63,801 nucleotides of DNA from Marinoscillum pacificum (GCF_024714495.1 NZ_JAMZMJ010000020.1:1-63801); one strand, 5' to 3'. Positions 1 through 9,262 are shown, numbered from the stretch's first letter. Notes: generated by a model not told the origin, from the sequence alone. Made by a program: numbers and translations.

Positions 1-3000
1 CAGACATCAGCAAGTTGGTCTTTGTACCAGATGCAAATGAGAACGGCAGTCCATATGCAACATTCGGTTTTGAAGTAACCGACGGCACAGACTACAGCGC
101 GAGCACTTACACGATGACCGTGAATGTTATTCCAGTAAATGATGCACCTATCGCTACAGACGATACGCAGACCACAGATGAGGATAATGCCTTGAGTACT
201 AATGTACCTGCTGCTACCGATCTAGATGGAACTATTGCTTCATACACTTTGGTAACCGATGTTACAAACGGTACATTGACTTTCAACCCTGATGGAACTT
301 ATACATTTGATCCGAATGGTGATTTTGAAAGCCTGAAGAATGGTGAGTCTGAAAATGTTACTTTCACCTACTATGCAACGGATGATGATGGCGATGACAG
401 TGGCATACAAACAGTAACGATAACTGTAAATGGGGTAAATGATAACCCAGTTGCGGTTGATGATTCTAATTCAATGAATGAAGATGAGACGTTAACTGTA
501 GATGCTGCTAGTGGTTTATTATCTAATGATACCGATGTAGAAGGTGATGCTCTTGTAGTGTCAACTTTTGAAATCGGAGGGACTACTTACAATGCTGGTG
601 AAACAGCTTCATTAACTGAAGGTGATTTGACTATCAATGCAGACGGTAGTTATGAGTTCATTCCAGCAACAGATTTCAATGGAGCAATTCCGGCCATTAC
701 CTATACGATATCTGATGGCAATGGAGGTACAGATACAGCAGGACTGACTTTGATTGTGAATGCTCAAAATGATGCACCGGTAGCCGTTGATGATTCCAAT
801 ACTACAAATGAAGATGAAACATTGACTGTTGGTGTTGCAGATGGATTGTTAGATAATGATTCTGACCTAGATGGTGATGCATTAACAGTAAGTCAGTTTG
901 AGGTAAATGGAACGGTTTACACTGCTGGAACTTCAGCGGATTTGACCGAAGGAACATTGACTATCAATACAGATGGAAGTTATGAATTCATCCCATCTGC
1001 GGACTATAATGGTATAGTTCCTACAGTTACTTACACAGTAAGTGATGGAAGCCTTACAGATACTGGAGATTTGGTTATTACGGTAGCTTCAGTGAATGAC
1101 GCACCAGTTGCAACAGATGATTCTAATTCAATAGAAGAGGATGAAACTTTGACAGTTTCTGTGGTTGAAGGCTTATTGTCCAATGATTCAGATACTGAAG
1201 GTGACGACTTATCGATTACTCAGTTTGAAATAGATGGAACAGTTTATACTGCCGGAACAGCAGTTGAGTTGACGGAGGGCACATTGACAATTAATGCGGA
1301 TGGCAGCTACACGTTCGTTCCATCTGAAGACTTCAACGGAGCCCTACCAACCGTGACTTATACTGTAAGTGATGGAAGTTTGACAGATACTGGAAGTTTG
1401 ACAATCTCTGTAGACGCAGTAAATGATGCACCAGATGCAACGGATGATAATGGCAGCATAAATGAAGATGAGACATTGGTAGTATCTGAAACGGACGGTT
1501 TATTGTCCAATGATTCAGACCTTGATGGCGATGATTTAACAATAACTCAATTTGAAATAGATGGTACAGTTTATGCCGCTGGAACAACAGTTGAGTTATC
1601 GGAAGGAACATTGACAATCAATGCTGATGGAAGCTACACCTTCGTGCCTGCTTCAGACTTTAATGGGACTCTTCCAGCAATAACTTATACGGTGAGTGAT
1701 GGAGATCTTACGGATACAGGTGATTTGGTTATCTCCATAACACCAATCAATGATGCTCCAGTTGCGTCAGGTGAAACTGTTACTGTAGAGAGTGGAGATA
1801 CATTATCTGAAATCCTGGAAGATTTGGCTTCTGATGTGGATGGCGATGATTTGACATTCACTTTGATCTCAGATGTTTCAAGCGGAACATTGACTTTGAA
1901 TCCTGATGGTACTTACAGTTATCTACCTTCAAGTGGGTTCTTTGGAGAGACTACTTTCACTTACTCAGTTTGTGATAATGGTACACCAGAGTTATGTGAT
2001 CAGGCCACCATTACCATTGTGGTAACACCTACAGATACTGATGATGATGGCATCTCTGATGATGACGAAGATGTGGATGGCGATGGAGATCCTAACAATG
2101 ATGATACGGATGGCGATGGTACTCCAGATTATCAGGATGATGACAGTGATAATGATGGTATCAGCGATGAAGAAGAAGGTGATACAGATTCTGATAGAGA
2201 CGGTACTCCTGATTATAGAGACGAAGATTCAGATGATGATGGTATTTCAGATGCAGAGGAAGGAAACGAAGATCCTGATGGAGATGGCGTACCTAATTAT
2301 CTAGATGACGATAGCGACGGTGATGGTATTCCAGACTCAGAAGAAGGAAATGAAGATCCTGATGGCGATGGCATTCCAAATTACCTCGACGAGGATAGCG
2401 ATGGCGATGGTATACCTGATGCTGAAGAAGGCGATGTGGACTCGGATGGAGATGGTGATTCAGACTATGTTGATCTTGATAGTGACAATGACGGTATTCC
2501 GGATGCTGATGAAGGAAATGAAGATCCTGACGGTGACGGAGTTCCAAACTATCTGGATGATGACAGTGATGGTGACGGAATACCTGATTCGGAAGAAGGA
2601 GATTCTGATCCTGATGGAGATGGAAATCCAAACTACCTGGATGAGGATAGTGATGGCGATGGATTGCCTGACTCAGAAGAAGGTGATATCGATACAGACG
2701 GAGATGGTGATTCTGATTATGTGGATCTAGATAGTGATGGAGACGGTATTCCAGATGCTGAGGAAGATTCAAGCTCAGAAACAGATTGTGATGGCGACGG
2801 TATTCCAAATCACTTAGATCCGTATAGCTGTGAGCAGCTCCCAACCAATGACATCTTTACTCCAAACTTTGATGGATTCAATGATGAGATGATCATAGAA
2901 GGTATTGAAAACTTCCCGAATAACTCTGTGAAAATTTTCAACAGATGGGGTAACCTGGTTTGGGAAGCGGAGCGATATGATAACAGAAGCACCGTATTCT

Positions 3001-3131
3001 CAGGAATAGCCAATTCAGGGGTTGCTGTGAGAAATGGTAGTCAATTACCAGACGGAACATACTTCTTTATCATCGATTTCAAAGATGAAAGAAGAGCAAT
3101 TCAAAAAGGATATATAACCATTAAACGATAA
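1..3131 (+). CDS. Giant Ca-binding surface adhesin with T9SS type B C-terminal domain (5' partial)
   Basis: The reading frame is open from the first bases of the window, so the gene begins upstream; the TTG at 15 is not a real start. The visible ~1040 residues hold six cadherin/VCBS-like beta-sandwich repeats of about 100-110 aa, each opening with a motif like NDAPVATDD and closing in a tyrosine/threonine strand (residues ~40-670). A very acidic thrombospondin type-3-like block (DxDGDGxPD repeats, residues ~675-945) follows and should bind calcium. The last ~85 residues (IFTPNFDGFND..., KIFNRWGNLVWE..., PDGTYFF) are a gliding-motility/CHU_C type B sorting domain. The product is therefore expected to be exported by the type IX system and anchored at the cell surface as an adhesin or motility filament. 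PorP/SprF and PorE-like genes follow directly. The specific ligand is unknown. Confidence 0.93.
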   Translation, partial: DISKLVFVPDANENGSPYATFGFEVTDGTDYSASTYTMTVNVIPVNDAPIATDDTQTTDEDNALSTNVPAATDLDGTIASYTLVTDVTNGTLTFNPDGTYTFDPNGDFESLKNGESENVTFTYYATDDDGDDSGIQTVTITVNGVNDNPVAVDDSNSMNEDETLTVDAASGLLSNDTDVEGDALVVSTFEIGGTTYNAGETASLTEGDLTINADGSYEFIPATDFNGAIPAITYTISDGNGGTDTAGLTLIVNAQNDAPVAVDDSNTTNEDETLTVGVADGLLDNDSDLDGDALTVSQFEVNGTVYTAGTSADLTEGTLTINTDGSYEFIPSADYNGIVPTVTYTVSDGSLTDTGDLVITVASVNDAPVATDDSNSIEEDETLTVSVVEGLLSNDSDTEGDDLSITQFEIDGTVYTAGTAVELTEGTLTINADGSYTFVPSEDFNGALPTVTYTVSDGSLTDTGSLTISVDAVNDAPDATDDNGSINEDETLVVSETDGLLSNDSDLDGDDLTITQFEIDGTVYAAGTTVELSEGTLTINADGSYTFVPASDFNGTLPAITYTVSDGDLTDTGDLVISITPINDAPVASGETVTVESGDTLSEILEDLASDVDGDDLTFTLISDVSSGTLTLNPDGTYSYLPSSGFFGETTFTYSVCDNGTPELCDQATITIVVTPTDTDDDGISDDDEDVDGDGDPNNDDTDGDGTPDYQDDDSDNDGISDEEEGDTDSDRDGTPDYRDEDSDDDGISDAEEGNEDPDGDGVPNYLDDDSDGDGIPDSEEGNEDPDGDGIPNYLDEDSDGDGIPDAEEGDVDSDGDGDSDYVDLDSDNDGIPDADEGNEDPDGDGVPNYLDDDSDGDGIPDSEEGDSDPDGDGNPNYLDEDSDGDGLPDSEEGDIDTDGDGDSDYVDLDSDGDGIPDAEEDSSSETDCDGDGIPNHLDPYSCEQLPTNDIFTPNFDGFNDEMIIEGIENFPNNSVKIFNRWGNLVWEAERYDNRSTVFSGIANSGVAVRNGSQLPDGTYFFIIDFKDERRAIQKGYITIKR
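139..1770 (+). repeat. Tandem coding repeat, ~300-330 bp period (cadherin-like modules)
   Basis: Units restart at about 139, 440, 768, 1097, 1420 and 1750 with variants of AATGATGCACCAG. The repeat is visible in DNA as well as protein, for example in the recurring TTGACAATCAATGC segment. It encodes the beta-sandwich modules of the adhesin and probably expands or contracts by recombination. Confidence 0.8.
2035..2830 (+). repeat. Short tandem Asp/Gly-rich coding repeats (TSP3-like, calcium-binding)
   Basis: Repeats of roughly 36-39 bp built on GATGGCGATGG encode DxDxDG loops. The long open frames on other strands and frames here are by-products of this low-complexity composition. Predicted to be a rigid calcium-dependent stalk before the T9SS domain. 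Confidence 0.8.
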
Positions 3132-3136
3132 GCATC

Positions 3137-4045
3137 GTGAAAAGAATTTTATTAATAAGTGCTGCTCTAATGGTTTTCGGCTCGGTTTGGGCCCAGCAGC
3201 AAATCATGTTTACACAGTATATGTTTAATCAGTCTTTTCTGAATCCAGCATATACAGGGATTCACGATGGCATCAGCATTAGCGCCATCGCGAGAGAACA
3301 ATGGGTGGGGTTCGAAGGAGCCCCTAACACCCAGCTTTTGAGCATTCATAGCCCAATTGGATTTAGTCCAGTATCATTGGGAGGAATGATTATCAGAGAT
3401 CAGATTGGGTCTACTACTCAGCATGGTGCTTACTTTAGCTATGCCTATCGTATCAAAATGTTAAACGGGACGAAACTGTCTTTAGGTGTTCAGGCAAACA
3501 TGACTCAGTATCGTCAAGAGTATAGCACAGACCCAGGTGCGGATCCAACTTTAGCTGGGATCAATCAGACGGTATTCAGACCAAACTTCGGAACAGGAAT
3601 CATGTGGCATGCCGATCGTTTTTATGTGGGACTTGGAGTACCACATATCATGAACCAGGCAATGGATCCAAATAATTCCAATTCTGACTCGGAGTTAATA
3701 AGACACTATTTCTTGAGTGCAGGCTACGTCTTTGGTGTAAATGAAATGTTCCTGATCAAGCCAAACTTTTTGTTGAAAGCTGTAGATGGAGCGCCTTTGC
3801 AAGTAGACTTGAACGTCAACATGCTCTTGAGAAAAATTATCTGGGTAGGACTTTCTTACAGATCTCTAGATAGTTTTGATGCAGTCCTTCAGATTCAGGT
3901 AGGACCTAGGTTGCAGGTAGGTTATGGTTTTGATTTTTTAACAACAACTGACCTCAATCAGGTGAATTCAGGATCACACGAGATCATGCTTAATTACGTG
4001 ATTCAACTTCCAAGAACGAAAATTAAGACGCCTAGATACTTCTAA
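3137..4045 (+). CDS. PorP/SprF family type IX secretion-associated outer-membrane protein
   Basis: A 302-aa protein with a signal peptide (KRILLISAALMVFGSVWAQ) followed by the family hallmark QYMFNQSFLNPAYTG just after cleavage, then alternating beta strands of an outer-membrane barrel. PorP/SprF proteins are outer-membrane partners needed for secretion or surface attachment of specific type B T9SS cargo; SprF serves SprB in gliding bacteria. The GTG start lies 6 nt after the adhesin stop, and the next gene follows after 1 nt, so the three genes look like one transcript. This makes it the likely dedicated partner of the upstream adhesin rather than the core PorP, though the core role cannot be excluded. 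Confidence 0.92.
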   Translation: MKRILLISAALMVFGSVWAQQQIMFTQYMFNQSFLNPAYTGIHDGISISAIAREQWVGFEGAPNTQLLSIHSPIGFSPVSLGGMIIRDQIGSTTQHGAYFSYAYRIKMLNGTKLSLGVQANMTQYRQEYSTDPGADPTLAGINQTVFRPNFGTGIMWHADRFYVGLGVPHIMNQAMDPNNSNSDSELIRHYFLSAGYVFGVNEMFLIKPNFLLKAVDGAPLQVDLNVNMLLRKIIWVGLSYRSLDSFDAVLQIQVGPRLQVGYGFDFLTTTDLNQVNSGSHEIMLNYVIQLPRTKIKTPRYF

Positions 4046-4046
4046 T

Positions 4047-6068
4047 ATGAAAACGACTTATTTAAGAAACATACTTTTGATTGCGTTGGTTTTGGTTGTT
4101 TCAACCGCCGGCGCATCTGATTCAAAATACAAGAAACTGATCACCAAAGCAGATCGATATTTTGATGGGTTTGTCTATCCAAGAGCAGTAGATCTGTATA
4201 CCAAAGCGTTTGAAGAAAAGGATGATTTTGATCCTTATGCAGCGCTTCAGATTGCAGATAGTTATCGTAGAATGAATAAACCAGTAAGTGCAGAAAAATG
4301 GTATGCAAAACTGGATGAACGTGATTTGTTGGAAGAGCAGGATTTGATCAATTATTCTGGAATTCTTCTTCAAAACGGCAAGGATGATTTGGCTGAAGAA
4401 GTGGTGTCTGAACTAAATGCAGAGTCAAAACTGAATCTACAGCGCTTGAAGGAAATTTCGAAAATACAGAATTTCTACTTGGATTCTGCTGGATATTCAT
4501 TGACTCATATGGATATCAATTCCGATCAAAATGATTTCAGTCCTGCTTTTTACGAAGATGGCTTAGTTTTCTCTTCGAATAGAAAAACAAAGAAGTTGGG
4601 CCAGAATACGTATTACTGGGACAATACTTATTTCCTGGATCTTTTTTATGTGGACTTAGGTAGCAATGAGGCTCCAGAACCGATTACAGGTAAAATCAAT
4701 ACCATGTTTCATGAAGGTCCTGCGGTGTTTTTCAATGATGATCAGCAGGTGCTTTTCACTCGAAATAATTTCAATCTTGGTGAACGTGGGTTCAGTGATG
4801 AAGGTGTGAATCTTTTAAACCTTTATGAGGCCAAGCGCAAGAAGAATGGTAAATGGGGTAAGGCTTTACCGATGAAATTCAACGGGGATAATTACAGTAC
4901 AGGTCACCCGACTCTAAGTGCAGATGGTAAGACTCTTTATTTTGCTTCTGACAGACCAGGCACCCATGGTAAAGCCGATATTTATAGATCAACATTAGTT
5001 GATGGAGAATGGTCAGAACCTGTCAATATGGGTGATGTGATCAATACCATAGAAGATGAGCTGTTCCCGTATATCGACAAGGACAATATTCTGTACTTCG
5101 CCTCTCAAGGGCATCCTGGAATAGGTGGATTGGACGTGTATAGAGTGGATCTCAATGCCGAAAATCCTGAGGTTGTAAACATGGGATATCCTGTGAATAC
5201 CACGAGTGATGATTTTGGGTTGATAGTTAGTGGAGACTTGGGATATGTAGCTAGCAATAGAGCTGGAGGCCTCGGAAGTGATGACATCTATGAAGTGGAA
5301 ATCTTGAGACCGGTTATTAAGACAAGGTTAGTGGATGAAGAGACTAAAGAGCTGGTAGCTGGAGACATTAAAGCAGTAAAAACACTCGACAATAGTGTGG
5401 TGTTGGATGATCATAATGTGGCGGAAGCAAAAATTACCGGAATTCTGAGGGGACGATCATTACAGATTGCCGCTACCGCTCCAGGTTATGATGCTAAAGA
5501 AGTTACGTTTAACTCGTCGATTATTCCAAAAGGACAATTGGAGTATACCTTGGATATATTATTAGCAGCACCATTTACTCCAGGAAGTTTACTGTTAGTT
5601 AAGAATCCTGGAAGTGAAAGTGTATTCACATTGCTGGAGGATGTCGGTTCTTATGATGGTTCGCTTGCTGATGCGAAGCATTACTATGAGGAGAACAGGA
5701 TAACACTTGAGGATGTCTATGAAGTGAGAAGCATTTTGTATGATTTTGATAAGAGTAACATCCGCTTAGATGCTGCAGAGCAGCTGGATAAGCTTGTAGA
5801 AGTGATGAATAAATATCCTGATCTAACAGTGGAGCTGTCATCACACACAGATAGTCGTGGTTCTAATGGTTACAATGAGCGATTGGCGCAACGAAGAGCA
5901 ACGTCGGCTCAGGCTTACCTGATTGAAAAAGGAATTGATAAAGATAGAATTGAGATACGTTCGTTTGGTGAAAATCAATTGTTAAACGATTGTCAAAACG
6001 GGGCATCCTGTGATGAGGACGCTCACCAACTAAACAGACGTACAGAGGTATCTGTTAAAGCAGATTAA
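4047..6068 (+). CDS. PorE-like OmpA family protein (TPR, PD40 propeller, CRD, OmpA)
   Basis: 673 aa. A signal peptide (to about residue 24) precedes TPR-like helices (~30-130), a WD40-like PD40 beta-propeller (~150-420, with repeats such as GHPTLSADGKTLYFASDRPG), a short carboxypeptidase-regulatory-like beta domain (~425-505) and a C-terminal OmpA peptidoglycan-binding domain (~555-673, with HTDSRGSNGYNERLAQRRA). This is the domain order of PorE, the periplasmic T9SS component that ties the PorK/N-PorP machinery to peptidoglycan. It lies 1 nt after the PorP/SprF gene. It could be a dedicated paralogue for the neighbouring adhesin rather than the core PorE; the window cannot settle that. Confidence 0.88.
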   Translation: MKTTYLRNILLIALVLVVSTAGASDSKYKKLITKADRYFDGFVYPRAVDLYTKAFEEKDDFDPYAALQIADSYRRMNKPVSAEKWYAKLDERDLLEEQDLINYSGILLQNGKDDLAEEVVSELNAESKLNLQRLKEISKIQNFYLDSAGYSLTHMDINSDQNDFSPAFYEDGLVFSSNRKTKKLGQNTYYWDNTYFLDLFYVDLGSNEAPEPITGKINTMFHEGPAVFFNDDQQVLFTRNNFNLGERGFSDEGVNLLNLYEAKRKKNGKWGKALPMKFNGDNYSTGHPTLSADGKTLYFASDRPGTHGKADIYRSTLVDGEWSEPVNMGDVINTIEDELFPYIDKDNILYFASQGHPGIGGLDVYRVDLNAENPEVVNMGYPVNTTSDDFGLIVSGDLGYVASNRAGGLGSDDIYEVEILRPVIKTRLVDEETKELVAGDIKAVKTLDNSVVLDDHNVAEAKITGILRGRSLQIAATAPGYDAKEVTFNSSIIPKGQLEYTLDILLAAPFTPGSLLLVKNPGSESVFTLLEDVGSYDGSLADAKHYYEENRITLEDVYEVRSILYDFDKSNIRLDAAEQLDKLVEVMNKYPDLTVELSSHTDSRGSNGYNERLAQRRATSAQAYLIEKGIDKDRIEIRSFGENQLLNDCQNGASCDEDAHQLNRRTEVSVKAD

Positions 6069-6082
6069 TGGTGACTTGAATG

Positions 6083-6118
6083 CGGGCAGTTTCATTTTGG
6101 GATTGCCCGTTATTCTAT
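6083..6118 (+). terminator. Possible weak terminator of the adhesin-PorP-PorE operon
   Basis: CGGGCA (6083-6088) pairs with TGCCCG (6104-6109), followed by TTATTCTATTT. The 15-nt loop and interrupted T run make it weak. It starts 14 nt after the operon's last stop codon. Confidence 0.35.
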
Positions 6119-6158
6119 TTAAAGCCATTCCTGCTTAGGTATAAGAAAATCCATTTTG

Positions 6159-6240
6159 TTTCGACGAGAAATAACTGGAATTCAAGGAGATATATCCTGG
6201 TTTCAACAAGGAAATTGGGTCGAATTCAAAGATATAGCCC
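6159..6240. repeat. Imperfect tandem repeat, ~42 bp period, two copies
   Basis: TTTCGACGAGAAATAACTGG... (6159-6197) is echoed by TTTCAACAAGGAAATTGGGT... (6201-6240), with matching GAATTCAAxGAGATATA-type 3' halves. It lies in the 295-bp gene-free region between the PorE-like gene and the dehydrogenase. No convincing small gene is seen there. Confidence 0.5.
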
Positions 6241-6324
6241 ATTTTTAGGTACAACTAGAATGTGTTGAAAATTGGAACATAGGCAGACCGCAAACTGTCT
6301 CCAATAGATTTAGTATGTTTTAGC

Positions 6325-6366
6325 AAGAGAATGCCTTTCCGGCGAATTTGGCATTCTCTTTTTTTA
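6325..6366. terminator. Bidirectional intrinsic terminator
   Basis: An 11-bp perfect stem, AAGAGAATGCC (6325-6335) with GGCATTCTCTT (6350-6360), is followed by a T run on the plus strand. The A-rich flank acts as a T run for the minus strand. It lies between convergent genes and abuts the stop codon of the dehydrogenase. Confidence 0.85.
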
Positions 6367-7146
6367 TTTGTCCTTCTCCTGAATTTTTCTAACCATCTTC
6401 AAGACCATTTTCTTTGGAGCAAACTTGGCACTCTTGGCCATGATAGAATTCATAGCGCCATGGATAGCCACCATTTCTCCTTTCATCATGGCTTTGTGCC
6501 CATATTCGGCCACCTCAGAAGCCGAAGGCAATTTTTTCCCTTTGAAAAGTTTAGAATCTTCCATATCGGCTACTTCAGAAAAACCTGTAGCTGTTGCTCC
6601 TGGACATAGCGCGGTTACTGAAACGCCAAACTCTTTCCATTCTTCATATAAAGCTTCAGAATAAGCCTGAACATAATGTTTGGATGCATAATAAACGGCC
6701 ATGAGCGGTCCCGGCTGAAAAGCAGCTGTAGATGAAATATTCATAATTTTGCCATGCCCTCTTTTGACCATATCAGACCCAAACAGTTTGGTGAACTGTG
6801 ACAATGCCAGGATGTTGAGATTGATCATCATTTCTTCTTTTTCCCAGCTAGTTTCATGATATAAACCAAAATCACCCATTCCTGCATTGTTGATAAGGTA
6901 TTCAACCTCAATTCCTTTTTCAATAACAACCTCATAAACTTCCTGAGCAGCTTCTGGAATGGACAAGTCTTTCGGGATATTTAACACTTGAATGCCGTAC
7001 TGGGATTCAAGTTCATTTTTCAGTTTTAGAAGTTTATTCGTGCTTCTAGCAACCAGTACTAAATCATTTTTTTGGGAGCCGTGAATTTTAGCAAGTTCTA
7101 GTCCTATTCCACTTGAAGCGCCTGTGATTAATGCTACATTTTTCAT
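6364..7146 (-). CDS. Short-chain dehydrogenase/reductase (SDR family)
   Basis: A 260-aa classical SDR. The N-terminal cofactor loop TGASSGIG (residues ~8-15), the NNAG motif (~87-90), a serine in NISSTAAF and the catalytic YYASK are all present, so the enzyme should be an active NAD(P)-dependent oxidoreductase in the cytoplasm. An arginine after the second strand (VARS) suggests NADP(H) preference. The substrate cannot be told from sequence; the lipid- and acyl-related 'DltE/YqjQ-like' SDRs have similar length and C-terminus. It is a single-gene unit ending at the bidirectional terminator, with a dyad-symmetric element 40-70 nt upstream of its start. Confidence 0.9.
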   Translation of the reverse strand: MKNVALITGASSGIGLELAKIHGSQKNDLVLVARSTNKLLKLKNELESQYGIQVLNIPKDLSIPEAAQEVYEVVIEKGIEVEYLINNAGMGDFGLYHETSWEKEEMMINLNILALSQFTKLFGSDMVKRGHGKIMNISSTAAFQPGPLMAVYYASKHYVQAYSEALYEEWKEFGVSVTALCPGATATGFSEVADMEDSKLFKGKKLPSASEVAEYGHKAMMKGEMVAIHGAMNSIMAKSAKFAPKKMVLKMVRKIQEKDK

Positions 7147-7186
7147 TCTGGTATTGTCCTTTCTAGTACCTACAAAGTAGCTGATT

Positions 7187-7215
7187 CCAACAAGAATTAA
7201 AACTAATCTTGTTGG
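7187..7215. promoter_or_regulatory. Inverted repeat upstream of the SDR gene
   Basis: CCAACAAGA (7187-7195) and TCTTGTTGG (7207-7215) form a perfect 9-bp dyad around an A/T-only-plus-one-C loop, extendable to TTCC/GGGAA with a bulge. There is no T run in either direction, so an operator is more likely than a terminator. The rest of the 7147-7394 region shows nothing recognisable. Confidence 0.4.
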
Positions 7216-7394
7216 GAAGAGAAGGGGATATATGAGTGTTTATATCGATGTTTCATAAAACATTGGCTGGAATGCCGGAGGTAGCGATCATAACTTGAGC
7301 ACGAGAGTTAAGGCTATACCCCCTGACTCAGTTCTTCACAGATGTCAACCAATTGATAGTAAGTCATTAGTTTTTCTTCATATCGAAGTGTGCG

Positions 7395-8297
7395 TCATTT
7401 GACTCTCCATTTAGCGTAGGATTTTGAGTAACTGGCGAATAATCCTATGCCACCATTGATATTGGAGTAAACCTGAACAGGTTCAGTAAATCGATATTCA
7501 TTAGAATTACTTTGTAGCTCAAGCGTACGATGGTATAAGTAGTACGACTCAGATACATGCATGAGCGTTAAGACAAAGTCTATATGGTCTGACTTGAAAT
7601 TATCTTCATTGGCGTAGTTAAATTCAATAGTTCTTGCGTGATGGAGACCATCAAAATTTTCATCTGAAAATACACGTGTGGTATCTTTTTCTTCCAATGG
7701 GTCCAGGCTGGAACTCACTTCCCAAAATTTTACAGGAAAGCGAGTCTCCCCATTTTTTGTGGTATACACGATATTAAAATCTGCAACATAATAATTGGCG
7801 CCAGGTGGATCATCTATTTCGTAGGTGAGCCTATACTGGTATGGTTCTGTTAAACTGCCTACTGGTTTCGGACTAATCGTTCTGATTTCGACATTATTTA
7901 GGATTTTTGGGGTGGTATGCTCTGTACTTACAGGTGGATATCCAATGGCATTAACCATGATTTTGTAGGTTGCATTGGCTTTTATATTACTTCTAAAAGA
8001 ATAACTACCAAGTATTGTTGATTCCTCGGCATATTCGATGAAAGAGTCATTTTCATATAAAGCAATTTGAGCACCGTTGACCCCTTTATAAGTCCTGGAA
8101 GAATCAAGAATGTCAAGAGTGTGTGTCAACTCAATAGATGTATGACTGATAGCCCAGGCAGGTTTTTCATCAACCGACATTAGGCAGTAGAGCACCAATT
8201 GCTCTGTAAACTCCTGCTCTTCCAATTCTATGAGTTTTTGACAACTTAGAAGAGCAGGGATGAGTATAAGAAAATAGCTTTTTCGTAAAGAGCTCAT
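7395..8297 (-). CDS. DUF4249 family outer-membrane-associated lipoprotein (second of pair)
   Basis: A 300-aa lipoprotein: the signal peptide ends in a lipobox (PALLSC, Cys19). The mature part has an Ig-like beta-rich N-terminal half and the DUF4249 C-terminal signature (EPVQVYSNINGGIGLFASYS). DUF4249 proteins are commonly encoded next to TonB-dependent receptors in Bacteroidota and are thought to be their surface partners; their ligand is unknown. It is the last gene of the minus-strand operon, 5 nt downstream of its paralogue. The two DUF4249 proteins have clearly diverged, arguing for distinct roles rather than a recent duplication. Confidence 0.85.
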   Translation of the reverse strand: MSSLRKSYFLILIPALLSCQKLIELEEQEFTEQLVLYCLMSVDEKPAWAISHTSIELTHTLDILDSSRTYKGVNGAQIALYENDSFIEYAEESTILGSYSFRSNIKANATYKIMVNAIGYPPVSTEHTTPKILNNVEIRTISPKPVGSLTEPYQYRLTYEIDDPPGANYYVADFNIVYTTKNGETRFPVKFWEVSSSLDPLEEKDTTRVFSDENFDGLHHARTIEFNYANEDNFKSDHIDFVLTLMHVSESYYLYHRTLELQSNSNEYRFTEPVQVYSNINGGIGLFASYSKSYAKWRVK

Positions 8298-8302
8298 TTT
8301 AG

Positions 8303-9259
8303 TTAATCAGTCTCGACATCTAAAGCCAGTAGGTAGCTCCCGTATCCAGCAAATACACCATAACCATTTTCAATATTATTGTATACTGGAGCAGGTTCAG
8401 CAAATGGATTTTGATTGGCATTGATTTGATTTTGTCTTGATACGGAATAGTTGTAGTAGGGATCAGAAACGGTTCTTAACTCTAAATAAATTTTCCGGTC
8501 TTCATTAAAAACGGTGTCTTCATAATAATTGTAGTTGTTATAATGGAAGTTGATTTTTTTGGTCAATTTCTTTCCATTGAATAACTCATCAGATATAACT
8601 AGTGATTGCTCATTATCAGAAAACTCATCCAGATTAGCCCCTTCTTCATTGTAATAGATAGTGTTTCTCCTCATACCCAAATAGATATAATAGCTTGTAT
8701 CCTCATCAGAAAAGTATTCATAGTAAGGCTCCTCTTCATAAACTTCGATCTGGTAATAGTTTTGAGCTATAGGGTCTTCAAAGCTGTATGTCAAATCTAC
8801 TCTGTATAAATAGTCTCGTATTTCTTTGAAGCTTAATTCCTCAATGGTTAATGATTCATTGACTTCAGGAGTCAGGTCAAGTGAGGTGGCTGTAGTAAAT
8901 CCATCTTTGGAAACACTTATAGAATATGTTTTTTCAGTTTTGGGCTCATATTTCAATATGTAATCTCTAGTATCATCCTGAATAGCAAAGCCGATTGAGC
9001 TTCCATCTTCAAAGAGCTCCACAATCGCACCATCAATGCGTTGCTCATCTTCATAATAACCAAAATCATTGTCCTCAAGTATTCCTATAGTTTCGTAGAC
9101 GCCTATAACAAATGTGGTGTCGTTTGTGCCAAAAATTGAATTGATGACCAATGCTGGTTCGTGTTCTGGCAAGTCTACATCAATGATGGTTTCACATCCT
9201 ACAGTCCATGCTGCCAGACTCACACCAAACAGGTTTATTAATAGTTTATTGATCTTCAT
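8303..9259 (-). CDS. DUF4249 family lipoprotein (first of pair)
   Basis: 318 aa with lipobox AAWTVGC (Cys22), followed by ETIIDVDLPEHEPALVINS, a typical DUF4249 beginning, and ending with the family signature EPAPVYNNIENGYGVFAGY. The region around residues 150-220 is unusually tyrosine/glutamate rich. It lies 3 nt downstream of the TonB-dependent receptor stop and 5 nt upstream of a second DUF4249 gene, so the three are one transcript. The role is probably ligand capture or plugging together with the receptor; the substrate is unknown. Confidence 0.87.
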   Translation of the reverse strand: MKINKLLINLFGVSLAAWTVGCETIIDVDLPEHEPALVINSIFGTNDTTFVIGVYETIGILEDNDFGYYEDEQRIDGAIVELFEDGSSIGFAIQDDTRDYILKYEPKTEKTYSISVSKDGFTTATSLDLTPEVNESLTIEELSFKEIRDYLYRVDLTYSFEDPIAQNYYQIEVYEEEPYYEYFSDEDTSYYIYLGMRRNTIYYNEEGANLDEFSDNEQSLVISDELFNGKKLTKKINFHYNNYNYYEDTVFNEDRKIYLELRTVSDPYYNYSVSRQNQINANQNPFAEPAPVYNNIENGYGVFAGYGSYLLALDVETD

Positions 9260-9262
9260 GGC

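Noticed and set aside
2035-2830. CRISPR-like appearance of regularly spaced repeats
   Set aside because: The repeats are degenerate, in frame and encode calcium-binding loops; there are no conserved direct repeats with unique spacers and no cas genes.
2041-2844. Long open frames on other frames/strand within the Asp/Gly-rich repeats
   Set aside because: They follow from the GAT/GAC repeat composition; the translated products are Met/His/Leu-rich low-complexity with no gene-like features.
6080-6268. 62-codon plus-strand frame after the PorE-like gene
   Set aside because: The composition is unlike the neighbours, it overlaps the weak terminator and the imperfect repeat, and no start signal is present.
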